64,000 bases of DNA from NCBI GenBank assembly GCA_001592805.2, contig CP051141.1, positions 2,046,001 through 2,110,000 on the forward strand. Direction: 5' to 3'. A program made the position numbers and the translations under genes. Shown piece by piece: positions 1 to 10,583 of the stretch. The notes below the pieces were generated by a model. It searched no databases and was not told where the DNA came from. It saw only the letters and a list, made by a program, of their open reading frames with translations. The stretch is from Peltaster fructicola. Its lineage: Eukaryota; Ascomycota; Dothideomycetes. The number at the start of each line of letters is the position of its first letter. Positions within the stretch are counted from its first letter, which is position 1.

Positions 1-228
1 CAAGTATGAAAGGCTCGGATCATCCATGGTGAGTTCCAAATCGTCGTCCTCAGTACCACAACAAGCCGTTCTGCTCCTCAACCAATTGGCTCTAGAGCTG
101 ACACCTTTTGACCACAGTCAGACACACTCTTGCTTGTTGTCCTTGCCTTCAAGGACTTCTTCATTAGACAGCGGCGTCCGGATAATAGCCTAGCTGTTAA
201 ACCGGGCGCACCGGATCTCAACCTCATC

Positions 229-1376
229 ATGTCTCACAACGAGTCAGCTGTGCAAGAGCCTCTGACGCTCGCTCCGGTCACTCTTGGCACAGGAGAGCAG
301 TCAAACGGGTCCAACGCCTCCGACATCAAGACAGGAGCTGCTCGATTCGACCCAAACTTCACAGACAATGTCATCAAAGCTACAGGACCGAAGGCCAACA
401 AGCGATTGGCACAGATAATGCCAAGCTTGCTACGACATCTCCATGACTTCTGCCGCGAGAATGAGATTACTGTTGACGAGTGGATGGCTGCAGTCCAGAT
501 GGTGCGTAGTGGGAGTATCGTCAAAGAGTGAGCTGACATCAAACTAGCTCAACGAGACAGGACAGACGTCCGATGAGAAGCGTAATGAAGGTGAGGACAC
601 ATCACACTCCGTCTGTAGAAGTTGCTGATCTTGCAGGTCAACTATTCTGGGACATACTAGGCGTAGAATCACTCGTGGACGAAATCACATACAAGCTTGC
701 CAGTGAAGCACAAGACGCCCCTACAGCCACGGCAATCCTTGGTCCATTCTGGCGTGCTGACGCCCCGAGACGCAAGATGGGCGACACGATCGTCTCTGGT
801 ATCGACGATGGCGACAACACTCTCATGCACGGTCGAGTTCTTGACTTCGCCACTGGCGAGCCGATCGAGGGAGCAGAGATTGACATCTGGCATACGGCTC
901 CTAATGGACTTTACGAGCAGCAAGATCCCAATCAGCCTGACATGAATCTTCGAGGCCTTTTTACCACAGGCAAAGACGGCAAGTATCACTTTTACTGCCT
1001 AAGGCCAACCTCGTATCCAATTCCATATGATGGTCCGGCAGGAAAGCTGCTGCAGCTACTCGATAGACATCCTATGCGCCCAGCTCATATCCACTTCATC
1101 TTGAGTGCTCCTGGGTACAAGCCACTTGTCACACAGATTTTCGACCGTAGGGACAAGCACATTGACAACGATACTGTCTTTGCTGTAAAGGATAGCTTGG
1201 TTGTCGACTTCATGCCGAAAGAGGGCGATCCGAAAGCACACTTCGACTTGCAGTACGACTTCAAGCTTGCAAGCTATGACCAAGTGAAGCAGGGCAACAC
1301 GAATGGTGCCACGGCAGAGGCTGCCACCGAAGGTTTGGCTTTGAGAGCAGCTAAAGCTTCCACTTCGAATCCTTGA
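229..1376 (+). CDS. intradiol ring-cleavage dioxygenase (catechol or hydroxyquinol 1,2-dioxygenase)
   Basis: This enzyme opens catechol-type rings between the two hydroxyls with O2 and a non-haem Fe(III), feeding the 3-oxoadipate pathway; it is probably cytosolic. Three exons: 229-501, 548-590 and 637-1376, giving 351 residues. Both introns are 46 bases. The N-terminal helical dioxygenase domain is residues 40-125, with DEKRNE just before the second intron. The four expected iron ligands are visible: Tyr198 in GLYEQQ, Tyr232 in SYPIPYDGP, and His256 and His258 in RPAHIHF. Their spacing (24 and 2 for the last three) matches the family. The ATG at 229 is chosen because the 33 in-frame codons upstream do not look like the family. 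Substrate choice between catechol and hydroxyquinol cannot be settled by eye. The coding end overlaps the convergent phosphatase gene by 26 bases. Confidence 0.9.
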
Positions 1377-2602
1377 TAGCCCATTGCACGGCTGCACTGA
1401 CATCGTCTGCGATATGGGTCGGAATCTCAGCAGGTGTCCCTCCGTTATACACTCCAGTCCTGACGAGGATACTGGACCAAGAGCTGTTCGTCGGGCTGTG
1501 GAATGTGTTTGCGCCACGAATGTCAGATAGCGGATTGTCGCCTATCATATAGACTCTCCTCAAAGGATGATTCAGTCCAGTGGGTCCGAAGAGCGCCTTT
1601 CTGTGAGCCACGAGTTGTCGCTCTGCATACACGTATGTCGCTCTGTGTGGTTTGCCGTACTGCTTACTGTTCAGACTAGCACCTCCAGTCACAGCTGACC
1701 AAAGACCGTTGAAAGAACTGATGAACCCTCCTTGTCCTAGGCGTGGTAAGCGATGCGATGCAGCCCAGAACATGTCTGGATTGCTATAATGGATCTCGGG
1801 TTGTCCGTCCTGAAGGTAGCCACGATTGGGTAATTTCTCGTTGCCATTCTTTGTCGAAAGCGTGCCTAGGATGCCCTCGCGTGACAGCAAGAGATCTAGC
1901 ATGATAGTGCTGTCAAGTCCCCAGTCCCGAGGATCGTTGTAGACATAGATCGTGTCGATCTTCAAGCTGTCTTCCGGTGACGTCGGGTTTATTGGCTTTG
2001 GCAGAGGACGTGCGAAGGACCTGTAATAGTCTAGGAAGTTTTGAGAGAAGGGCCATACATCTGGGTGGCTGACAAGGATGTCTCCAGGTGTAACAACGTT
2101 CTTGTGTCCATAAGATCGTGCAACCTCAGCACACTTATCGGCATCTCCTCCAACGACCAACACAGTCTTGTCATGCTCGTCCACGAACTCTTTGAAGGGT
2201 GTATGGCTCTGCACAAACAGGCTGGTGTCCAAAGGCACCTCTAGCTTCTCACTGAGGTCTGCAACTCTTGCTTCCTCTGTCTTACCACCGCCGTTGGTCA
2301 GGAGGATAAATGGGATCCCTTGTTGCTGGAGAAGCTTTAATGTTTCTGAAGCTTTCGGTATAGGTGTCGATGATCGGAGCAGGACACCGTCTATGCTGTA
2401 TCGCAGTCAGTAACTGTGACTAGTTACCAACGTGGTCGACCTACTCAAATGCAAAGGCGAAGTCTGGAATCTTAGTCTTGCTCGGAGCTGCGCGAAAGCA
2501 TCGAAGCTGTGCTTTCTGTCGCCATGCTGGGAGCGATGACCTTTCGATGCACGCCACTCGTGTACGTGACGCGATACTGGCGCCGCGTGCCGTGAGTGCC
2601 AT
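1351..2602 (-). CDS. HAD-superfamily hydrolase, CECR5/TIGR01456-like, mitochondrial
   Basis: Predicted haloacid-dehalogenase-type phosphatase of the CECR5 group; its substrate in fungi is not known to me. Two exons, 2602-2445 and 2395-1351, joined over a 49-base intron, give 400 residues. The junction rebuilds motif I, FAFDIDGVLL, with nucleophile Asp53 and acid Asp55. Motif II lies in LLTNGG, and the C-terminal metal motif GDNPLSDIRGAN is present near residue 340. The N-terminus from MALTARGASI has many Arg and Ala and almost no acidic residues over 40 positions, which fits a mitochondrial presequence. An in-frame ATG at 2713 exists but would extend an already adequate leader. The last 26 coding bases are antisense to the dioxygenase stop region. 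Confidence 0.88.
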
Positions 2603-2773
2603 GCATTGAACGACGGTATTCTTATCAAGAAGATGATGTAAACAGAAGTTAAAGTTGACGCTAATGGGTGTACGCAGAATGCTTGTTACACAGGGTATCG
2701 AAGCAAGGGTCAATGCATGACTCGAAAGATATAAGAATCGTGGATGTGCTGTATTTCCAGGTGTTGATCTGGC

Positions 2774-4206
2774 TTACACTTTCTCATCTGCGGTGAAAAC
2801 ACAATCGAGCTCTGCAGGCCAGCCGTCCAACCCAACAAGACCTGCTGCTATCGCCTTCCACGCTTCTTGGTCTTCTATTTTTTCGACCTCTTGTCTCAGC
2901 ACATCCTGAGCTTCATGCTGTCTCCACAGATGCTCCATACGTATCTCTCGCTTCCAACTCATCAAGGCCGTGAATACAAGATCAGGTCGGGTAAGGCGAG
3001 GTCCTTTCCTCGATGCCTTGACAGCTGGATCCATAGAGTTGAGAGACATGATCATGGCGGCGTAGCTCGACTCATAGTGGGCGCAGAGCACTGCGTTGCG
3101 TTCGGTTACAGTACATGCTGATAGCAGTCGCCGCAAGAGAAGATTGTTAATGCTGATGGACTGATGTTCCAGGCTGCATGTAAGCCACAAATCAATCGCG
3201 TGGTTGGGTATATCGACAAGCAGAAGCGCGAGCTCAACTGCAGCATTGACATAGTCTTCGCCCAGACCTGAGTACTGCGCACGCATGGTGTGCTGGTAGA
3301 AGGTACGCAATACCTTGGCTGGTCGGGGAGTCCATGTTGACGTAGCCTCCATCAAATCTCTCAACTCCGAGCTCAGCTTGAACACCAGCTTCCATGGCTG
3401 CAGACCTTTATTGCGTCCTAGGATACCCATTGCAATAGTTAGGCCGCGACCATTGTAGCCATCTGTGGTCAATGGGCTCGAGTTGAGCAGTGTCAAGGGC
3501 ATGCTCATCACTGCTCTTGATAACCGCGGTCGGAAACCCTGCTGTCTGCCCCAGAGAAACGATACTGTTTTGCCAGCAGCGTCGTGAGGTTCGAATATGC
3601 CAACCATTGCATCAGCCTTTTCTGCGTCACTAAGGTCTGTGACGTCTACTCTGACCACTCGGAAGATGTCAGTCGGATCAGGCGTAATCCCGGGACATGC
3701 CATAATCTCCAGCCAAAGTAGTCGGAGGGTGTAGGTTGCAATCGAGATCGAGCTGTGGCAGTTTTGGACGCAAGCCGTGACCAGCTCGCTGCGTCACGAC
3801 ACAGTACTGCATACTCTTTCTTGATTGCTGTTCGGCTGTCTCCGGTCCAGGCAAGCCATCGTGTCTTGGTGTAGTGTCTCTGCTGCCAGGCTGGTAGTGC
3901 ATATTGGATAACAGCCAGGAATGTTGCTGATGAGAGTGCCAGAACACTGACAGGATCGCCGCCTCTACCCGAGACGAATGCCAGGACACTCATGATTAAT
4001 GAGCCAAACAGCATGAGTGCAACGAATGTCCACCAGTAATGCTCGATGAGAGCAAGACGAAACCTGAATGTCCACTGGCCGGAGGACTCTGTCATGAATG
4101 TCATGGCGGCGACTAGGCCTTGCAATATAGCCGTCAAGACTGCTATCCCTATGGCCGCCCATGAGAATTCTGGTCCAATGTCGAGCTGGACTGGTGAGTC
4201 GCTCAT
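2774..4206 (-). CDS. hypothetical membrane protein, fungal
   Basis: I do not recognise this family. Two reading frames overlap around 3646-3703; they join cleanly if a 62-base GT-AG intron (3814-3753, donor GTATGC, acceptor CCACAG) is removed. Exons 4206-3815 and 3752-2774 then give 456 residues. The N-terminal third has three hydrophobic segments, around residues 12-35 (WAAIGIAVLTAILQG), 55-77 (TFVALMLFGSLIMSV) and 85-103 (VLALSSATFLAVIQY), so it should sit in a membrane. The rest is soluble, helical and has no motif I can name. The ATG at 4206 is preferred over 4341 because the upstream 45 codons look like leader sequence. It lies 214 bases downstream of NBP35 on the same strand. Confidence 0.65.
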
Positions 4207-4420
4207 GGCTGACGTTGTGGTGCAATGGATCTGGAGATCCGAAGGATTGTGCACGCAGGATGCCACCAGGATATGTGCCGGCACATGGTAGCCTTGCTGT
4301 ACGCGAAAGGGGAACTCAGCCTCGTCGATGCACATGTGCAATCAAAAGTGGCGTCAAGCTTCAGCCACGTCTCAGCCTTGCGCCTCATGCCAAGCATCCT
4401 GCGTAGAGCACTCATCGCAT

Positions 4421-5455
4421 TCAGTCGTCGGAAGCAAGAACTTGAGTCGGATCCAGTCCTAGCTGCTCGCCCACAGCGCGCACAACACCTTTCAATGCTT
4501 TGCATGCTGGAGAATCGCTGAATGAATCGATGAAGCTCTCGCCATAATCGCAGCTCTGCCCAATCCTTGGGTCTAGTGGTACAGCGCCTAGGAAAGGTAT
4601 ACTCATCTCCTGTGCCAGACGTCTACCGCCTCCAGTTGATGCTCGGAAGATCTCAGACTGATGTGTGCATTTGGGACAGACGAAGCCGCTCATGTTCTCG
4701 ACTAAGCCAAGCACACGAATGCCAGCTTTCCGGCAGAAGTCGATCTCTTTCCTGACATCCAGTAGGCTGACTTCTTGAGGTGTCGTCACGACCACAGCGC
4801 CATCAACACCAGATTCCTTCAAGAAGCTGTTGACAGACAAGTGCTCATCTGATGTGCCTGGCGGTGTGTCCACCACAAGGAAGTCCAGCTCGCCCCATTC
4901 GACATCCTTGAGGAACTGCTTGATAAGTCCGTTCTTCTTTGGTCCACGCCAGATGACTGCGTCGTCACGATTCGGCAGCATAAATTGCACGCTCATCACG
5001 CAGAGATTGTCGTCAACCCATACAGGTTCCCAGCCGGTGCTCGAGACGTGGATAGTTTCTTCTTCTACACCCATCATTTTGGGTATGCTCGGTCCACAGA
5101 TATCTGTGTCCATCACACCAACCATATTGCTCTCGTTGCTTGCAAAGGTACGAGCAAGCATTGTTGTGAATGTGCTCTTACCAACGCCACCTTTGCCACT
5201 GAGAACCACAATCTTGTGCTTTACGCTCGAGAGTCGCTGTGTGATGATAGGTATCTCAGGATCCGGTCCCTTTGGTGCGGATGCGCATATTGCTTGGTTT
5301 GGACAACCAGCACAGGCATCACCTTGTCCTGCATTCTGCGACTCTGGTCCTGGACAGTGCTCAGGTTCCGGCGCGACCAGTGCTGGTTTCTTGCTTGTCG
5401 CTGATTGCAGAGCATCATCCACAGACTGGAAAGGCTCCTCCAATGACGGCGCCAT
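4421..5455 (-). CDS. NBP35: cytosolic Fe-S cluster assembly scaffold Nbp35 (P-loop NTPase)
   Basis: Nbp35 forms a complex with Cfd1 in the cytosol, builds [4Fe-4S] clusters on a scaffold and passes them to cytosolic and nuclear apoproteins. The single-exon gene encodes 344 residues, the usual length. The N-terminal ferredoxin-like motif that separates Nbp35 from Cfd1 is complete: Cys34, Cys48, Cys51 and Cys57. The deviant Walker [10 protein letters not shown] occupies 87-95. The Mrp/NBP35 signature [12 protein letters not shown] is at 194-205. The bridging cluster pair CPKC is Cys260 and Cys263. It is divergent from the radical SAM gene, with 215 bases between the start codons, including a CCAAT box at 5536. 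Confidence 0.96.
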   Translation of the reverse strand: MAPSLEEPFQSVDDALQSATSKKPALVAPEPEHCPGPESQNAGQGDACAGCPNQAICASAPKGPDPEIPIITQRLSSVKHKIVVLSGKGGVGKSTFTTMLARTFASNESNMVGVMDTDICGPSIPKMMGVEEETIHVSSTGWEPVWVDDNLCVMSVQFMLPNRDDAVIWRGPKKNGLIKQFLKDVEWGELDFLVVDTPPGTSDEHLSVNSFLKESGVDGAVVVTTPQEVSLLDVRKEIDFCRKAGIRVLGLVENMSGFVCPKCTHQSEIFRASTGGGRRLAQEMSIPFLGAVPLDPRIGQSCDYGESFIDSFSDSPACKALKGVVRAVGEQLGLDPTQVLASDD

Positions 5456-5670
5456 ATCAAACCCGCGAATATGTCTCGAAAATCAGTGGTGTTTGTAGAA
5501 GAAGTGGTCTCCAAAAATGATTGATAATGAGCAAACCAATTGTCGATCCGCGCTGACTAATCTCTCATCGCTGTGAAAGTACACATCTTGTATACAATGC
5601 ATATGCCATAAGGTACGAACGATGATTGCATTGAGCCCTCTGCCATCAGCGAGAACTTTTATGGCTCAAG
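5456..5670. promoter_or_regulatory. shared divergent promoter region of NBP35 and the radical SAM gene
   Basis: This 215-base gap lies between two start codons pointing away from each other and must hold both promoters. A CCAAT pentamer is at 5536-5540 on the plus strand. I see no clear TATA box. Co-regulation of the two genes is an inference from the arrangement. Confidence 0.5.
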
Positions 5671-6759
5671 ATGTACGCCACATCGTCCATGAGACGCCTT
5701 GCCAGGCTCCCTTCTCGACCTCGCCTGGTTGAGCGCAGCAGCATCCGACAGAGAAGCTACCTCGCACCACCTTTCCTCCTTGACGATTACACTCCACGCT
5801 ACCAGCTTCTATCCTCTGTGGACGCGGCGAAGAAGCGTAGTCAAGCATATGCACATCTCTCCAATTGCAACCTTTGTCCCAGACTTTGTGGTGTGAATCG
5901 CTTTGAGCGTCGAGGGACCTGTCTGATCGGAGCCGATGTGGTTGTCAATACGATAGCACCTCACTTTGGAGAAGAGCCGTGCATACAGGGACACAATGGC
6001 AGCGGTAGTGTGTTCTTTTCAGGTTGCAACCTGAGATGCGTTTTCTGCCAGAACCATGACATCGCGCATCAGAAGAACGGTTTCCATGTGAGTCCTGAAG
6101 AGCTTGCGGAATGGTACATCAAACTGCAGGATATGGGAAACGTCCACAACATCAATCTGGTCACGCCAGAGCACGTTGTGCCCCAAGTGGTCTTGTCTAT
6201 TTTGCAGGCAAAAGAGCTTGGTCTGACGCTTCCAATTGTGTATAACACGTCCTCCTTTGACTCGCTCGAGAGTCTGGAGCTGCTCGATGGTCTTGTTGAC
6301 ATCTACCTGCCGGACTTCAAGGTGTGGAACGCATCAACATCACAACGACTGCTCAAGGCAGACAATTATGCTGAGGTGGCTAAGAAGTCCATCCAGGCTA
6401 TGCAGGCGCAAGTAGGAGATTTATGCTTCACAGCCGATGGTCTGGCCAAGAAAGGCGTGCTGCTGCGCCATCTCGTCATGCCTGGTCATGTCGAGGAGGG
6501 CAAGCAGATCGTAAAATGGCTGGCTGACAACGTGAGTAAAGACCTCTATGTTCACATTATGGAGCAATACCATCCCAGAGCGCACGTCGGGAAGTCTAGA
6601 CGTGGTCGTGCGAAGGACCTACTCGACGGTGAACCACGGTATTCCGAAATCAATCGACCGGTCGACTTGAGTGAGGTTGACGACGTTCGCCAAGCAGCTG
6701 AGTCCGCTGGTCTATGGCGCTTTGTTCAAGCTGCAGAGCATGGCGGCTTCAACATCTGA
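5671..6759 (+). CDS. radical SAM protein, PflX-like (COG1313 type), probably mitochondrial
   Basis: Related to pyruvate-formate-lyase activating enzymes; it should bind a [4Fe-4S] cluster and cleave S-adenosylmethionine, but its target in fungi is not known to me. Single exon, 362 residues. The radical SAM motif CxxxCxxC is Cys119, Cys123 and Cys126 in GCNLRCVFCQN. Four more cysteines (66, 69, 73, 84) form the pre-domain cluster CNLCPRLC plus TC seen in this subgroup. The PDFK strand and the MEQYHPR motif near the end also match. The N-terminal 35 residues are rich in Arg and Ser with a single acidic residue (Glu21), suggesting mitochondrial import. It faces NBP35 across a short shared promoter, which makes sense for an enzyme that needs an Fe-S cluster. 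Confidence 0.85.
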   Translation: MYATSSMRRLARLPSRPRLVERSSIRQRSYLAPPFLLDDYTPRYQLLSSVDAAKKRSQAYAHLSNCNLCPRLCGVNRFERRGTCLIGADVVVNTIAPHFGEEPCIQGHNGSGSVFFSGCNLRCVFCQNHDIAHQKNGFHVSPEELAEWYIKLQDMGNVHNINLVTPEHVVPQVVLSILQAKELGLTLPIVYNTSSFDSLESLELLDGLVDIYLPDFKVWNASTSQRLLKADNYAEVAKKSIQAMQAQVGDLCFTADGLAKKGVLLRHLVMPGHVEEGKQIVKWLADNVSKDLYVHIMEQYHPRAHVGKSRRGRAKDLLDGEPRYSEINRPVDLSEVDDVRQAAESAGLWRFVQAAEHGGFNI

Positions 6760-6872
6760 TTACCCTGGTGCTTGTCTTTGTCCTCACAACTGTCAACTTT
6801 TATCACTCCTTGGCGCAGATACAAGCTGCCCTTTGTCACACATTGAGCCGAAAACAAGCTTGTCAATCTTCG

Positions 6873-7898
6873 ATGTTGAAAGAGTTCTATGAGCATCAAC
6901 ACCGCGAGATCGAGGAGCGCTTTCAACAAAGCATGCGTTCGATGGGTTTCCATCACGCCTCCCGCTGGTCGAGTACTTACTCCAACGACAATCGCTTCTT
7001 CGGTTTCGATAGGAATCTTTGAAGTCTGCAGCGCACTCACCTCACAGTGCCTCAGACTATCACCATGTACACGATAGCGCCACATCTCAACGCTCTGCCT
7101 ATGCTGTACGAGCAATACCGACTCTACACTGAGCAGCTTGGCACGACTCATGCAGGCCTGAGTAAATTGTACAAGAAGCTCGCCAAAGCAGAGCGGAAAA
7201 TGAATGAGAGAGATGATTGGCAGCCTACTCGTGCTCAAGCCAAGAAGTTGTGGTGGTCGCATACAATCGCGAAGCAGTCGATTGGGAAACTCGAGTCACA
7301 GAAGCAACATCTTCACAATCTGCTCCAGCAGTGTCAGGACCTCATCGACTCGTACAGTCAGAAGATGTACCTCTCGCCAGCCACAACTTTCTGGACCTCT
7401 TACCACTCGACAGGCTCAGATAGTCCTTGGCCAGCTGGCTCTTATCGTATGCATCTTGACCAGCAGTCTCAGCAGACTCAATACTGGGATCTTTCAATGC
7501 TAGGCGAGCGAGTCACATCACCCACAGACTCCAGCAATCATGATGTCGACAGTCACCAAGCGCAGGACGCTGAGCATATGTTTGCGCACGAGACTATGGA
7601 TGCGTCATGCTGTAGTGCGGCGGGCGCTGCTTCTGTTGGTGAAGGAAGTGCTAGTGGCTCAGAAGGGGACGATCTGCCGGAGATGATCAGACCAGCTATG
7701 CTCGATGTCGACAAAGCGAACACGTCCACCAGACGACGATACTCTGATGCTGCCGTCCGCCAATACAGACAGCGTCCGGGGTTGTTTCAGGTCCAGCCAG
7801 GAGGCACAAGCACTGCAGCTGCAAGAGGCGAGCGTACTCTGACAGCGCCTTTACTTGAGACATCAGTCAGGACGAGCTCGGAGCGAGATGCGATATGA
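6873..7898 (+). CDS. hypothetical coiled-coil protein
   Basis: No family recognised. The firm part is 7065-7898, 277 residues, from ATG in a good context (caccATG). Residues from KLYKKLAKAERK to LLQQCQDLIDSY are charged and helical, likely a coiled coil; the C-terminal half is Ser/Asp-rich and disordered, including a serine-rich AGAASVGEGSASGSEGDD patch. An upstream exon from ATG 6873 (MLKEFYEHQHREIEERF) to 7002 joins in frame over a 45-base intron (7003-7047). That peptide looks like real protein, so I include it, but it could be leader sequence. The gene follows the radical SAM gene in the same direction with only 113 bases between. Confidence 0.5.
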
Positions 7899-8296
7899 CC
7901 TTGAGAGATACTGGGCTGGGCAACACTTGAGATTCCACAGGTTAACAACCAGCACTATGGTGCAGGATACTTCGTCAGAGGCAGTATGAGCTTTGTGACG
8001 AGTTTCAACCTTTTCCGGTTTGCTCTTGCTGGTCGGCTTATTCGCTGTTGTGACATTCACTCCCGGCGGTCCAGTCGTAGTCGTCCTCTCCTCCCAACAC
8101 ATCCGAGTCTAACACAAGTCAATTGCTCCAAGCTGAGCATCCAATTCAGCAACGTCAATGGACTCAACATCTAGTCTCCGCGAAGACCTCATCCAAGACT
8201 TTTCATCCGCATCCTTCATAAGTATCTCCTACCATTTTGTGCAGCATCACCCATTGCGAGCTCAAGCAGTTCCTGGAATCAGTCTGTCTGTAGCAG
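7899..8296. other. intergenic, 398 bases
   Basis: Between the coiled-coil gene and the MFS gene, both on the plus strand. It should hold a 3' end and a promoter. A short open frame from 8158 overlaps the next gene out of frame and is taken as chance. I see no repeat or RNA gene. Confidence 0.5.
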
Positions 8297-10150
8297 ATGG
8301 TCTCCATCAACACTCACGTAATGGAACAGTCTCTTTCGACTGGAGAGCCTGGACGCCAAATCGGCTCTTCAACAATGCGATCTCCTACCAGCGACGTATC
8401 CCAGACCAGCACAACTGGCATAGTTTCCTCACGACCGAAACTCAACTTCGCGCGGGTTTCGAGTCTGGATCGTTTGCTTGCATACCACGAAGAGTTGGCA
8501 GCGTACGATAAGTATTCAGCTTCGACGGCTCAAGCAGTGGAGTTGAGCTCAGATGTGCATATTCGAGTCAACAACGGCACCGAAGCTGAACATGGACACT
8601 TCCAGACGGCGTCGTCAACAAACAAGAGATTTCGATCGCTTATAGTAGAAGTTGGATTCTGCTTCACGATAGCCATGACCCAGCTACTATCAGAACTCTA
8701 CATCTCAGGATTCGCTCTCGTACTTGTCGACCTCGTCAAGGACGCTCCGGGCATGGGTTCGCCATCGACAGGATCATTCTGGCCAGCTGCAGTACTCTCA
8801 CTCGTGATAAGTGCAACACTTCTTATCTGGGCTCGCATATCAGACATGCATGGTGGCTATCTGCCACTGATGTTCGGCCTCCTGTGGCTGACCATCTGGT
8901 CAATCATGCCGGCAATCTTCTTATCTCTGGTCGTCCTCAATATAGCACGAGCCATGCAAGGTCTTGCGATCGCAGCTCTCATGCCTTCAGTGTTTGTCCT
9001 GCTGGGCCATGCCTACGACGACAGTCGTCGCAAGAATATCGTCCTTGGTATTTATGGAGCGTGCGCACCGCTCGGATTTTACGCCGGCTTCGTCGTTGCT
9101 GGCCTACTGCCTCCAGAGCATTCGAGTCTGTTCTTCCTTGTCGCAGGGGTGTTGAGCTTCTTGACCATGGTCACAGCTTTCCTCTCGGTTCCACATGATA
9201 CTACCGACCGGCATGAAATGCACCTGAAGATGGACTGGCTTGGAGCTTTCTGCATCATATCCGGTCTGATTCTCATTGACTATGCACTGGCAGCAGAACC
9301 AAGACAGGCAGAGCTGCAGCAGACAACCACTGCTTTCCAAGCACCACTCATCTTATGTCCATTATTAGCAGGAATCATCACCCTAGGAGTCGCTGTATGG
9401 GTGGAAGGGTGGCATGCAAGCTGTCCTCTACTGCCTTTCGACTTCTTTCGACCTGAGGGCCTTAAGTCATTCTGCTTGGCCTGCGTGTTTCTCTATGGAT
9501 CATTTGGAGTCTGGCTGTACACAACATCCGAGTACTTCAGCCTACCTATGGTCACTGAGCAGTCGAGACCAGTCGAAGGCATGCAGCTTGTTCTGTGGTA
9601 CACACCTCTTCTAGTGTTTGGGATCACCTTCAGTCTCGTCGGCGGTGCAGTCGCCAAATGGCTGTCGCTCAAAGTACTTATCTGTGTGGCCGGCATCGCA
9701 TATATCGGCGCTTCTCTGGTGTTCGCAACGGCTCCCGTTCCTCTACACTTCTGGCTGATGGTCCTGCCATCTATGGTTTGTGCTTCACTTGGCACAGACC
9801 TAACCTTCACCATATCGAACATCTTTCTTACAGTATCTCAGCCACGAAAGTATCAGGGTATGGCAGGTGCCGTGTCATCGATACTCTTCAACCTTGGGGT
9901 GTCATTTGCTTTGCCGATATCAGAGATTGCGTTTGCGTATGGACGGACATCACCGCAGCTCACACAGCGTGTCGCTGATGACGCAGAAGTTTCCGCGTAT
10001 CGACGAGCATTCCTCTGTGCGACAGCATCTGCAACAGCTGGATTACTGATCTGTGTCTTCTGCTTTCCATCAAGCCTGAGATCTCCAGTGACGACTGTCA
10101 AAGGCCAGACGTCGAGTGCAAGTTCTGTCAGCGAAGTAGAACAAGCATAG
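8297..10150 (+). CDS. MFS transporter, DHA2-like 14-helix drug/proton antiporter
   Basis: Membrane exporter of the major facilitator superfamily, probably plasma-membrane; substrate unknown. Single exon, 617 residues. A polar N-terminal tail of about 110 residues (TDSVSQ-like Ser/Thr-rich) precedes the first helix, TIAMTQLLSELYISGFAL. Helices follow at regular spacing, with the loop ISDMHGGYLPLMFG in the place of the family's DxxGR motif and ARAMQGLAIAALMPS in that of motif B. The number of hydrophobic segments suggests 14. The aromatic-rich loop after YALAAEPRQAEL separates the halves. An inner ATG at 8321 is also possible. No linked biosynthetic genes suggest a substrate. Confidence 0.85.
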   Translation: MVSINTHVMEQSLSTGEPGRQIGSSTMRSPTSDVSQTSTTGIVSSRPKLNFARVSSLDRLLAYHEELAAYDKYSASTAQAVELSSDVHIRVNNGTEAEHGHFQTASSTNKRFRSLIVEVGFCFTIAMTQLLSELYISGFALVLVDLVKDAPGMGSPSTGSFWPAAVLSLVISATLLIWARISDMHGGYLPLMFGLLWLTIWSIMPAIFLSLVVLNIARAMQGLAIAALMPSVFVLLGHAYDDSRRKNIVLGIYGACAPLGFYAGFVVAGLLPPEHSSLFFLVAGVLSFLTMVTAFLSVPHDTTDRHEMHLKMDWLGAFCIISGLILIDYALAAEPRQAELQQTTTAFQAPLILCPLLAGIITLGVAVWVEGWHASCPLLPFDFFRPEGLKSFCLACVFLYGSFGVWLYTTSEYFSLPMVTEQSRPVEGMQLVLWYTPLLVFGITFSLVGGAVAKWLSLKVLICVAGIAYIGASLVFATAPVPLHFWLMVLPSMVCASLGTDLTFTISNIFLTVSQPRKYQGMAGAVSSILFNLGVSFALPISEIAFAYGRTSPQLTQRVADDAEVSAYRRAFLCATASATAGLLICVFCFPSSLRSPVTTVKGQTSSASSVSEVEQA

Positions 10151-10583
10151 GTAGCCACGAGGAATGGCTCCACTGTTGATTTGGTCTCCATGACTAGCAA
10201 GGAGTGAGCTCCGAGATGTTAGATCGTAGAGATGACGTTAAAACCAATGTGCCAAGCCATTTTCGTATGCAGACTTGGGATCGTCCTGAAGCTCCATGTC
10301 AACCTCATGCCGTCCTGGTGTATGTCCCAACAGACCCAGCACGCCATTGACTTGCGCGACCAAGACTCGACTGATGCGTATTGATCCATACTGGTGCGTC
10401 CCTCCGATGACGCTCATTGACAACATGAAGGCCCCGCTTTTTCCACTTCTTGGCCGAGTAAATATTGCACGTTGTTCCGCCATCTCGATTCAATCTCGAT
10501 TCCCTTCGCTCTGGATACTTCAACTTTGAGTGTGTCGCAGATCTCAACATCTGCACACAACTACCATCGCTGACGATATCAGG
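10151..10583. other. intergenic, promoter side of CHO2
   Basis: 433 bases between the MFS stop and the CHO2 start. Nothing recognised beyond a presumed terminator and the CHO2 promoter. Open frames here lack protein-like composition. Confidence 0.5.

Noticed and set aside
3753-3814. Apparent frameshift in the unknown membrane protein gene
   Set aside because: A 62-base GT-AG intron joins the two frames exactly, so no sequence error is needed.
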